Shown: positions 43,594 through 51,087 of the stretch, in pieces
Layout of the letters: every line of letters begins with the position of its first letter
Position numbering within the stretch: the stretch's first letter is position 1
Source of the DNA: UBA5066 sp048500275
GTDB taxonomy: Bacteria; Acidobacteriota; Thermoanaerobaculia; UBA5066
Assembly (NCBI GenBank): GCA_048500275.1
Contig: JASNYI010000002.1
Location: 1 to 64,000 of the forward strand
DNA length: 64,000 nt
Direction of reading: 5' to 3'
The notes under the pieces: model-generated
Told to the model about the DNA's origin: nothing
Seen by the model: only the letters and a program-made list of their open reading frames with translations
Database searches by the model: none
Made by a program: the position numbers and the translations under genes

Positions 43594-44250
43594 GTGGGCC
43601 GCCCGAGCCTCTATTCCCCCGAGGTCCACCGTTCGATCGTCGCTGCGATCCGAGCGGGCGCGTATGACTGGGTCGCGTCCGAGGCCAACGGGGTCGATCG
43701 GAATACCTTCATGGCGTGGATGCGAAAGGGTGAGCGGGAGCGAGCCGAGCCATTTCTGAGCTTTCGGAAGGACGTCCTCACAGCCCGGGCCCAGGCTCGC
43801 CTTTCGGCAGAGATCGAAGTCCGGCGGGACAGCCCCTTCAACTGGCTCCGATTCGGCCCCGGGAGGGAGCGTGCGGACGGACCGGGCTGGACGGAGTCGA
43901 AGGAAATCAAGCATTCGGGCTCGGTCGAGATCGTCCAGAGCGCGGAGTGGCTTCGAATCGCCGGAGCCCTCGAAGCGGCGCTGAGGCCATTTCCAGAGGC
44001 TCGACTCGCGGTCGCCAGCGCTCTCCAGAACCTCTGCGGCGGGGACAACGACCCCGACGAGGCCGAGCCGGGCGACGACGTCCTCCCGAACGGGGTGAAC
44101 TACTCGGCCTTCCTTTCCGCCACGGTCGCCACACAAGCCGAACCCGCCCCAGTCCGGCCCCACGTTCGGGACGCCGCCCATTCGGGGCGCACGGCGGCAC
44201 CCGCCGCAAACGCTGCGGGACGTTTCACCCAGGACCGATCGGCGGAATGA
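43594..44250 (+). CDS. terminase small-subunit-like DNA-binding protein
   Basis: GTG at 43594 follows GGGAGGAC. The 218-residue protein starts with a helix-turn-helix (GRPSLYSPEVHRSIVAAIRA; WVASEANGVDRNTFMAWMRK) typical of phage small terminases, and then a helical region, as in the oligomerising part. The C-terminal ~70 residues are Ala/Pro-rich and probably disordered. Its stop overlaps the start of the ATPase gene. It would recognise pac or cos DNA of the element. Confidence 0.7.
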   Translation: MGRPSLYSPEVHRSIVAAIRAGAYDWVASEANGVDRNTFMAWMRKGERERAEPFLSFRKDVLTARAQARLSAEIEVRRDSPFNWLRFGPGRERADGPGWTESKEIKHSGSVEIVQSAEWLRIAGALEAALRPFPEARLAVASALQNLCGGDNDPDEAEPGDDVLPNGVNYSAFLSATVATQAEPAPVRPHVRDAAHSGRTAAPAANAAGRFTQDRSAE

Positions 44251-45002
44251 GCCCGGCACTGCTATCCCGAGACCTCCTGCTCCGGCTGGACCCGGCCGCA
44301 CTGATGGCGGTCGCCGGCTTCTCCCCAGATCCATGGCAGGAGCGCGTCCTTCGTTCCTCAGCTTCGCGTGTGCTTCTGCTCTGTTGTCGTCAGGCCGGGA
44401 AGTCGACCGTCAGTTCCTGTCTGGCACTCCACGAGGCGGTCTTCCACGAAGGCTCACTCGTTCTCCTGCTATCGCCGTCCCTGCGACAGTCCCAGGAACT
44501 CTTCCGAAAGGTCAACGACTTCCGAAGCCGGATGCCGGTGGCTACCTCCCTGAAGGAGGAGTCTGCACTGCGCCTTGAATTCGGGAACGGAAGCCGGATC
44601 GTGGCATTGCCCGGGAACGAGGAGACGGTCCGGGGGTTCAGCGGCGTTCGCCTCCTCATCATCGACGAGGCTGCCCGGGTACCTGACAGCCTCTACCTCA
44701 GCGTCCGGCCGATGCTCGCCGTCAGCGGTGGCCGAATCCTCTGCCTCTCGACGCCCTTCGGGCGGCGGGGGTTCTTCTTCGACGAGTACACGATGGGCGT
44801 CGGCTGGGAGCGCGTCCGGATCACCGCAGCCGAATGCCCCCGGATCTCCGAGACGTTCCTCGGAGAGGAGCGCGCTTCCCTCGGCCCCCGATGGTTCGCC
44901 CAGGAGTACGAATGCGAGTTCGGCGAGAACGTGCAGGGCGCGTTCTCTTACCAGGACATCGAGGCCTCGCTCGACTCGGGTGTCCGCCCACTATGGGAGT
45001 GA
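44247..45002 (+). CDS. terminase large subunit, ATPase half
   Basis: ATG at 44247 overlaps the previous stop (ATGA); further upstream the frame is Arg-rich shadow. The 251-residue product is the packaging motor ATPase: FSPDPWQERVL, Walker A-like LLCCRQAGKSTVSS, VLLLSPSLRQSQELFRKV, Walker B LLIIDEAARVPDSLY and the coupling motif CLSTPFGRRGFFF. It ends after FAQEYECEFGENVQGAF, exactly where an ordinary large terminase continues into its nuclease domain. The nuclease is the next gene. Confidence 0.85.
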   Translation: MSPALLSRDLLLRLDPAALMAVAGFSPDPWQERVLRSSASRVLLLCCRQAGKSTVSSCLALHEAVFHEGSLVLLLSPSLRQSQELFRKVNDFRSRMPVATSLKEESALRLEFGNGSRIVALPGNEETVRGFSGVRLLIIDEAARVPDSLYLSVRPMLAVSGGRILCLSTPFGRRGFFFDEYTMGVGWERVRITAAECPRISETFLGEERASLGPRWFAQEYECEFGENVQGAFSYQDIEASLDSGVRPLWE

Positions 45003-45013
45003 GGAGGGGCGAA

Positions 45014-45754
45014 ATGCAGTACTACGTCGGTCTCGACCTCGGTCAGGTACAGGACTACTCCGCCCTCGCCGTTCTGGAGTGGCTGCCAAAGGAGTACTCC
45101 TATGCCGTTCGCCATCTCCGGCGGTTCTCGCTCGGCACGCCGTACCCGCAGATCTGCCACGAGGTCCGTGCGCTCGTCCTTCGGCCACCCCTCGTCGGAA
45201 AGGTGCAGCTCGTGGTTGACGCTACGGGTGTCGGACGCCCGGTCCTCGACATCTTCCGCAAAGCGCAGCTGGGGCACGGCGTCATCGGCGTCTCTATTCA
45301 CGGCGGCGACACCGTGTCTCGCGAGACGGCGTCGACGGTCTACAGGGTTCCGAAGCGCGACCTTGTCAGCAACCTCCAGCTGCTCTTTCAGGAGCGGCGC
45401 CTCAAGATCTCGAAGGACCTACCCGAGGCCGAAGTCCTCGCTCAGGAGCTGCGGAACTTCCGCGCTCAGATCACCGAGGCGGGTAACGAGACATACGGAG
45501 TCTGGCGCTCCGGCGAGCATGACGATCTCGTCCTCGCCGTCAGCCTCGCGGCCTGGCTCGCCGAGCGCCATCATCCCCTCGCGAGGCGCTACAAGGCCGA
45601 GCGGGTCTCCGACCCTGCGGAGCTGTTCCGTCGGCTCGACCTGGCCAAGGCCCAGTCCGAACACCACGACATCGACCAGTTCTCTGTCGGCTCCGACTCC
45701 CTCGGACGCTTCCCTGTTGGCGGTCCGAACACGACGATTAGGTTTCGACGCTGA
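45014..45754 (+). CDS. terminase large subunit, nuclease half
   Basis: ATG at 45014 lies six bases after AGGAGGGG, so it is independently translated. The 246-residue product has the RNase H-like terminase nuclease pattern: YYVGLDLGQVQDYSALAVL (first Asp), VQLVVDATGVGRPVLDIF (second Asp) and EHDDLVLAVSLAAWLAE (third Asp). Together with the preceding gene it makes one complete large terminase in two polypeptides. The clean start site argues against a simple frameshift. Confidence 0.8.
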   Translation: MQYYVGLDLGQVQDYSALAVLEWLPKEYSYAVRHLRRFSLGTPYPQICHEVRALVLRPPLVGKVQLVVDATGVGRPVLDIFRKAQLGHGVIGVSIHGGDTVSRETASTVYRVPKRDLVSNLQLLFQERRLKISKDLPEAEVLAQELRNFRAQITEAGNETYGVWRSGEHDDLVLAVSLAAWLAERHHPLARRYKAERVSDPAELFRRLDLAKAQSEHHDIDQFSVGSDSLGRFPVGGPNTTIRFRR

Positions 45755-45759
45755 GAGGA

Positions 45760-45975
45760 TCGCCGGACGAAAAAGCAGACGGGGTCACCGCCTGGGACGA
45801 CCTGCGGCCTGCCTGCCCGGCCCCGAATCTGCCCCGAGGAGGGCTTCACAGAGTCCTCTCCCGTCGGAAGAGTCTCGAACAGCACCTGAAGGTCGACTCG
45901 GAAGGCCCTGCACAGCCCAGCGATGGTGCTGAGGCCTTCGGAACTCTGCTTCGTTTCGGCTTGAAGACCTTGTCG
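45760..45975 (-). pseudogene. remnant of a XRE-family regulator
   Basis: On the minus strand SSEGLSTIAGLCRAFRVDLQVLFETLP matches the last two helices of a Cro/CI-type domain, but the N-terminal helices (the Q-x-x-L-A part) are missing in all frames, and the frame runs on without a natural end. It is most likely a decayed regulator gene. It sits between the terminase and the AAA+ gene. Confidence 0.35.
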
Positions 45976-46067
45976 TCGCCGGGGTGGTCGCGAAGATGGG
46001 ATGGAGGGGAGCCAGCAAAGGACGAGGGACTCTTCCCTCCTTGCTTTCAACGCGCCTTGGACGCCAT

Positions 46068-47087
46068 ATGTCTGTGGACCCGTGGAACGATGACACAGAG
46101 CTGAAGATGTACGAAACGCAGTCTCACACCTGCAGCTCGACGCCGCCCCCACCGATTTCAGATTCGGGTGTACCGATCTACCGTCGGCAGAGAGAGGCGT
46201 TCGAACGGCTGGTCGACATCGAGCGAGGAAGCTCGATGAGCGATAGAATTCTCAGTCACTTCCTCGGAATGGAACGACCTGCCCGACAGGCGTCGACGCT
46301 CGGTCCGCTGCGGTGCGGCCTGGCCTGGTCCGTCTTTCCGCGCTTCCTCGAATCCGAGGGGTGGTCGGTCGAGGGCTCCTTCGGCGTGACACCTTACGGA
46401 AGCGAAGTCGGGCTGCCGGGGTTTCGTCGGGTTGAGCTGGGAAATCACGAGAGCCTCGACATCCCCTCGAATCTCTGGCTCTTCCTGTCGAGAGGGCCAG
46501 AACGCCAGTCAATCCAGTTCGAAGAGGAGAAGCTCGGCTCCAGCGTCCGGATCGCCATACGGGTATCGTCGAACAATGAGGACTCGAAGCTGCTGGATCA
46601 CTGGTTCGAGTCGACCCAGCGCCAGAACCCTCTGCGGGGGCGCAGTCTCTTCCCAAGCGGAAAGACCCTCGACCGACGAGGCTTACGCGAGGGTGAAGTC
46701 CTGTTCGTCTCTTCCGACACGCGACGCCGGCTCGATTCCGCCCGCGACAGATTCCTGGGGAGCGTCTCCGAGCACCTCTTCCGGCTCGGCGTACGACGGC
46801 GAGCGGGCTTGATCCTTGCGGGTCCGCCCGGGACTGGGAAGACGTCCCTCTGCCGGGAACTGTCTGGGAGGCTGGACTGCACCTTCCTCTGGGTCACTCC
46901 TGGAGCCTTCGAAGACCTCGCCGATGTCAGCGAGACCTACGAACTGGCCCGATGGTTGGAACCGACCGTCGTCGTCCTTGAAGACCTCGACATGATCGCG
47001 GAGAGCCGGGAGCGTGGGAATCAGAGCCGCCTGCTCGGCGAGTTGATGAACCAGCTAGCCCGGATCATTCACGAAGCCCGCATCTGA
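46068..47087 (+). pseudogene. AAA+ ATPase, 5' part, cut by an insertion element
   Basis: ATG at 46068 (MSVDPWNDDTELKMYE). The N-terminal ~230 residues resemble no family I know. A classic AAA+ core follows: Walker A LILAGPPGTGKTSLCREL near 270 and Walker B TVVVLEDLDMIAESRERG near 312. The coding sequence is native up to CAG CTA G (47058), then enters the insertion element and stops at 47085. Removing the element and one CTAG joins ELMNQL to DGIAGDH in the 3' part at 48723, giving the usual AAA+ helix before sensor 1. The intact protein would be ~465 residues (BCS1/FtsH-like core). Confidence 0.85.
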
Positions 47088-48718
47088 TGCGGTCTTTGGG
47101 CACTGTAATGGACGTGTGACGGCGTGCTCGGATGAGTGGACGAGGTCGACGGAACTTCCGGTGCAGGAAGTGGCGTCGAGGCGTCGGAAGTGGCTTTCGG
47201 GGATGACACGTCCATCTGCTTCGTTCGTGGATCGCGGTGTTCCCGGGTCTGTCGTTGCCGGCTACGCGGGGTGTGGCGGAGGGGCGAGGCCGCGGGCGAG
47301 CCAGAGCCAGACGTCGGCGCAAGGATGACCGGAGGCCATGTGGAACCAGATGCGGCGGGCGGAGACCTGCACGCGAGCGCCGATCTTCAGGAGCTTGAGT
47401 CGGAGGGTGTCCATCTGGCAGGCGGCCAGGGCGGTGCCGGCGAGCCGCTCGCGGAGGCGGAAAAGAAGGACGTAGGCCGCGGTGTGAAGGAAGAGGCGGA
47501 ACTGGTTGGCCGAGAACAGGTGGCAGGAGAGGCGGTCGGCGAAGACGGCATTCTTCAGGTCCTTGATCCAGTTCTCCGAGCGGCCTCTCTGGACGTAGAA
47601 GCGATAGAGCGCCGCGGGTTCCTCCGGCAGGGTCGTGACGACGAAGCGAGGGTTATCGCCACGATCCATGACCTCGGCCTTGTAGATGACGCGGCGGGAG
47701 CGGGGCCAGGAGTCGGCCCGGTAGCGGAACTGGGCGAAGAGCTGCACCTTCTCCCCGGAGGTCTCGTGCTGGGCGCGGGCCTTCTTCATCAGCGGCTCGG
47801 CCCTCTTCACGAGGCGTGGATTCGTCACGAGGCCGATGACGTACGGGATCTTCTCGGCCTCGCAAAACTCGTACAGCTCGGGGACGGCGAAGCCGGCGTC
47901 GGCCCGAAGGAGGATCTCGGCCCCGGGGAAGGCTTGCCGAAGCCGGTGGATCACCCGCCGAAGAACCGGCACCGTCTCCCAGCTGTCGTGGGCATTGCCC
48001 GGACGGAGCCGTACGACCAGCGGGAAGCCTCGGCTGTCGAAGACCATCAGCGGGTGGTACATCCACTGGTCGTAGAACCCGTGGAACATCGTCATCTGCT
48101 GGGCGCCGTGGGTGGGATCGTCCGTGGAGTCCACGTCCAGGATGATCCGGCGCCAGGCGCGAGGCCCCTGGCCACGCAGCCAGGCCACGTACCGTTCCAG
48201 CAGCCAGTCGTCCAGAGCCTCGAGCTCCTCGGGCCGGATCTTCTCCTCCAGCCGCGAGAGCGTCGGCTGCGAGGCCAGCACCGATTCCGCCCTCCCCGCC
48301 ACCCTCTGCAACGCCGTCTGAAGCCCCGGGTCGTACCGAAGCGTGTTGGAGTCGGTGACGTCCTCCCATCCGCAGGCGATCTGGTAGATCCGCTGCGCCA
48401 GTAGATCCCGAATCGCGTGCCGGACCTTCCCCGCCTGCCGCCGATCCGTCAGCGCCTCGGACATCGTCGCCGTCAGCCGCTCTCGCCGGTCCATCTGGGA
48501 CAGCAGAAGGACCCCCGCGTCCGACGTCACCGAGCCCCCGTCGAACGCCGCCGTCACCTCCCGACGACCCACGTGAAACAGAACCAACTGCTCGTTACAC
48601 TCTGTCACGCGGGATCCTCCTCTCGTCAGCCCATCTTGTGTGTCTCAACACCGCTCAAGATGCGGCCCGAAGGCGGGTCCCGCCACTGTTGTCTTTAGAG
48701 TTTCACGAATGATCCGGG
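47059..48718 (-). mobile_element. 1660-bp IS1380-type insertion sequence
   Basis: Both ends are visible. The left end starts CCCGGATCATTCACGAA (47059-47075) and the right end is the inverse copy TTCACGAATGATCCGGG (48702-48718), matching at 15 of 17 positions. The host CTAG is duplicated at 47055-47058 and 48719-48722. The single transposase gene is on the minus strand. Size, CC-start ends and 4-bp duplication fit the IS1380 family. Confidence 0.92.
47262..48608 (-). CDS. IS1380 family transposase
   Basis: A 448-residue DDE transposase. Family marks: AAFDGGSVTSDAGVLLLSQMD near the N-terminus, IRDLLAQRIYQIACGWEDV, ILDVDSTDDPTHGAQQ (first Asp), LLRADAGFAVPELYEFCE (second Asp) and VQRGRSENWIKDLKNAVFAD (Glu region), then the beta-strand insert typical of IS4-like enzymes. 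The frame is complete, and the identical-looking ends suggest a recent, possibly active insertion. Confidence 0.93.
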   Translation of the reverse strand: MTECNEQLVLFHVGRREVTAAFDGGSVTSDAGVLLLSQMDRRERLTATMSEALTDRRQAGKVRHAIRDLLAQRIYQIACGWEDVTDSNTLRYDPGLQTALQRVAGRAESVLASQPTLSRLEEKIRPEELEALDDWLLERYVAWLRGQGPRAWRRIILDVDSTDDPTHGAQQMTMFHGFYDQWMYHPLMVFDSRGFPLVVRLRPGNAHDSWETVPVLRRVIHRLRQAFPGAEILLRADAGFAVPELYEFCEAEKIPYVIGLVTNPRLVKRAEPLMKKARAQHETSGEKVQLFAQFRYRADSWPRSRRVIYKAEVMDRGDNPRFVVTTLPEEPAALYRFYVQRGRSENWIKDLKNAVFADRLSCHLFSANQFRLFLHTAAYVLLFRLRERLAGTALAACQMDTLRLKLLKIGARVQVSARRIWFHMASGHPCADVWLWLARGLAPPPHPA

Positions 48719-48722
48719 CTAG

Positions 48723-49123
48723 ACGGAATCGCGGGCGACCATCGGGTGCTGACCGTAGCCACTACGAACCGGCTCGATGTCGTCGAGGAGGCGGTCCGGA
48801 ACCGCCCCGGCAGATTCGACGAGATTATCGAGATCGCGCCGCCCGACGCGACGCTTCGGCTCGGGCTGCTGAGACATCGCTTCCGGCTCTGCGTCGTCGA
48901 CGAGTCGGACCTTGCGCGTATCGCGGAACGTCTTGACGGCGCAACGGGAGCCGAGATCGAAGAGGTTTCGAACCGGGTGATCACCGCCTCGCTTACCCGG
49001 GCCGGGGCCGCAGCCGAACGTCCGGTGGTCTCGGCAACCGATCTCGATGTCGCCCTTTCCGACGTTCGGCATCGCCCGAGGCGCCCTGTGCCGGGGTTCG
49101 GAGGGGAGAGGAGTCGAATCTGA
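48723..49123 (+). pseudogene. AAA+ ATPase, 3' part, separated by the insertion element
   Basis: Continues the gene of 46068-47058. It begins with the DGIAGDH segment and VLTVATTNRLDVVEEAVRNR, then the arginine-finger motif RPGRFDEIIEI and the helical lid (LARIAERLDGATGAEIEEVS). It has no start of its own at the junction; GTG 48746 is only an internal codon. It ends at TGA 49121-49123. Expression now would need read-out from the insertion element. Confidence 0.85.
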
Positions 49124-49779
49124 CGGTGACCTCAAGGAGGCCGGAGCGGGCGGGCACAGCCCCCAGGGGGACGGACCTCTGTGCTTCCTATGCTTGCGGC
49201 CCGCAGAACTGAACTGATGGAGTACCTGCGCCCGGCGTAAGCCGCCACCGGAGCCACCCTCGATGAAGGCCGGGCGCCGCGGTCAGGTGACCGCTCTTTG
49301 ACAGTCGTCCTGCGATGTCGCACCGGAGGCCAGCGCAGAACTGATACCTCGCTTGGGATGAAGCCCCTGAACGAGGTCGAGTACGAACTTGCGCCTCGCC
49401 ACGTAATCGCGACCGGGTCCTTCCTCCTACCCGGGGGCCGGAAGGGTTTGACGTCGCGCCAGATGCGGTCACGCCAACCACGGATCACTTTGACGAATGA
49501 CTCGTTATCGGACCTAGCGCAGAGAACGAGGCGCTAGTCCGGCTCCGCGCAGGGGAAGAGCTGATCGAGACGATTACCGCGAATCAGATGGCCTCCGGCC
49601 TGATCAACATCCTGGCCCTCGCGGCCGAAGAAGCGCGGCTGTGGCGCCCCGAAGAAGGCGATGGCGCTGAAAGAGCGGAGCCGTGAGATCGCGAGCGTGC
49701 GTAATTGCCTTGCCTTACTGGCGACTACTGAGCCTCATGTCCGTGAGGCGAACGAGGGGCCTCGACAGGAGCACGCAGC
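49124..49779. other. 656-bp region with fragments of coding-like sequence
   Basis: No whole gene. Pieces look protein-like in different frames: MKPLNEVEYELAPRHVIATG (from about 49359), EGFDVAPDAVTPTTDHFDE ending at TGA 49498-49500, and ELIETITANQMASGLINILA ending at TGA 49683-49685. Together they suggest one small gene broken by frameshifts, or very short genes without normal starts. No family recognised. Confidence 0.35.
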
Positions 49780-50124
49780 ATGAAGCCAGACACGCCGAAG
49801 ACGACGAACCAGGACGCCGAGACGACCCGCTTCCGGAATCGGACCTTCCGAGCGGATCTCGGGAGGACTGAGGCGGGAAGCCCGGTCATGAGGATCGTCC
49901 CACTGAATCCCAGGGACCCCTTGGCGAGACCCCGCCTCATGGCCGCCTTCATCTACGAGCTGGCGTCGGAGATGGAGCTTCGGAGCGTGCCGCTCGGCGC
50001 GAAGTGGGTGGTCTCGCCCGAGGTCTGGAACGGACGCCTGATTCTTGAGCTGGGCAGCGAGAGCGAGGCGGAGGCGGCAGATGCGTTCCTTCGGACCCTG
50101 CTTGCCGAGCGGGACCTGGACTGA
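49780..50124 (+). CDS. hypothetical protein, 114 residues
   Basis: An acidic, soluble protein with a charged, likely disordered first ~30 residues, then RPRLMAAFIYELASEMELRS and VSPEVWNGRLILELGSESEAEAADAFLRTLL, which read as a small alpha-beta fold. It has no signal peptide. The ATG is followed by polar MKPDTPKTTNQDAE. The next gene starts 18 bases after its stop, so the two probably form a unit. Function unknown. Confidence 0.55.
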   Translation: MKPDTPKTTNQDAETTRFRNRTFRADLGRTEAGSPVMRIVPLNPRDPLARPRLMAAFIYELASEMELRSVPLGAKWVVSPEVWNGRLILELGSESEAEAADAFLRTLLAERDLD

Positions 50125-50141
50125 GAAGAAGGGAGACGACG

Positions 50142-50690
50142 ATGTCGAAGAAGTCGAACGGAAAGCCGACGAAGAAGCCTGCTGCTGCGAAGGCGAAGCC
50201 CCCCTCCTCGCTTGGAGTTAAGAAGCGAACGGCCGCGAAGCCGCCGCAGAAGGTCGCATCAGATTCGAAGCCCGCCGAACCGATCCATGGTCCCGATCCG
50301 CGTCTCCCGGCCGTGGGGACCGTCATCCAGAAGCGGGACCGGCACGGCGCTGTTCGGTGCGAGTGCACGGTAGAGGCCGGTGGCATCCGGTACTCCGGCA
50401 CGCTCTACCGATCGATCTCATCCGCCGCGCTCGCTGCCGCCAAGGACCTCGGCCGCAAGAACCGGTCGGAAAACGGATATGTCTTCTGGGGCCTCGTCAA
50501 GCCCAGCCGGCCACCTGGTGATCCGATCCCCGCGTTCGAGCGCGCGTGGCAGCTGTATCTGAAACGCGCCGAGGCCCTGGTGCGGGAAGGAGTGACTGAG
50601 GGGAATCGGGAGAGGCTTGCGGCGGAAGTCGCCGAACACGCCACCGAGATCGCGAAGCTGGAAGAGCGCCTCGGCGCACACCGCGACTAG
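50142..50690 (+). CDS. DUF2924/RAMA-like DNA-associated protein
   Basis: A 182-residue protein. The first ~55 residues are Lys/Pro/Ala-rich and disordered (SKKSNGKPTKKPAAAKAKPP). The middle domain, GTVIQKRDRHGAVRCECTVE followed by YSGTLYRSISSAALAAAKDL and NGYVFWGL, has the layout of DUF2924 and RAMA domains found in phage and restriction-associated proteins. The last ~60 residues form a helical coil with ERLAAEVAEHATEIAKLEER. AAGGGAGACGACG precedes the ATG. A DNA-related role in the element is likely but not proven. Confidence 0.6.
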   Translation: MSKKSNGKPTKKPAAAKAKPPSSLGVKKRTAAKPPQKVASDSKPAEPIHGPDPRLPAVGTVIQKRDRHGAVRCECTVEAGGIRYSGTLYRSISSAALAAAKDLGRKNRSENGYVFWGLVKPSRPPGDPIPAFERAWQLYLKRAEALVREGVTEGNRERLAAEVAEHATEIAKLEERLGAHRD

Positions 50691-50699
50691 CGGGTGCCG

Positions 50700-50927
50700 C
50701 TACCCCTCGAAGAGCCGCGTGAGGTCGACTCCGAATGCGACCGCGAGCTTTCCGATCGTGGATAGGGTCACGTTCACGGCTCCCTCTTCGAGCTTCTGGT
50801 AGTGCCGGGTATGGAGCTGAGCTGCTTCAGCCGCCTTCTCCTGCGTCCAGCCCCGTCGGGCGCGCTCTCGGCGAAGACCGGCAGCCAGCCTCATACGCGG
50901 ATCGCGCGCATCCCTTCTTGACGGCAC
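50700..50927 (-). CDS. XRE-family transcriptional regulator
   Basis: A 75-residue Cro/CI-type DNA-binding protein made almost only of the helix-turn-helix: LRRERARRGWTQEKAAEAAQ, HTRHYQKLEEGAVNVTLSTI and LAVAFGVDLTRLFEG. GTG 50927 or ATG 50894 can start it. It is divergent from the Sel1 gene, with a perfect 14-bp palindrome 14 bases upstream of the GTG, so it likely represses itself and perhaps the neighbour. Confidence 0.85.
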   Translation of the reverse strand: MPSRRDARDPRMRLAAGLRRERARRGWTQEKAAEAAQLHTRHYQKLEEGAVNVTLSTIGKLAVAFGVDLTRLFEG

Positions 50928-50940
50928 GACTTGACGTTAG

Positions 50941-50954
50941 GAGTCGATCGACTC
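50941..50954. promoter_or_regulatory. 14-bp perfect palindrome, probable operator
   Basis: GAGTCGATCGACTC is fully self-complementary and lies between the divergent XRE regulator and Sel1 genes. Its size fits a Cro-like dimer site. Confidence 0.55.
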
Positions 50955-51087
50955 GCAGCCCACGCCACATATGGCGTAACCTTCGACCTGCGCCTCATGG
51001 GCGGTGGCGTACCCCCATTACTCTTCTTCGTGGGTCGCTTTCCCGTCGCGCTCCTATCCGCCCCCGATCATCAGAGGAGAATGAGGA

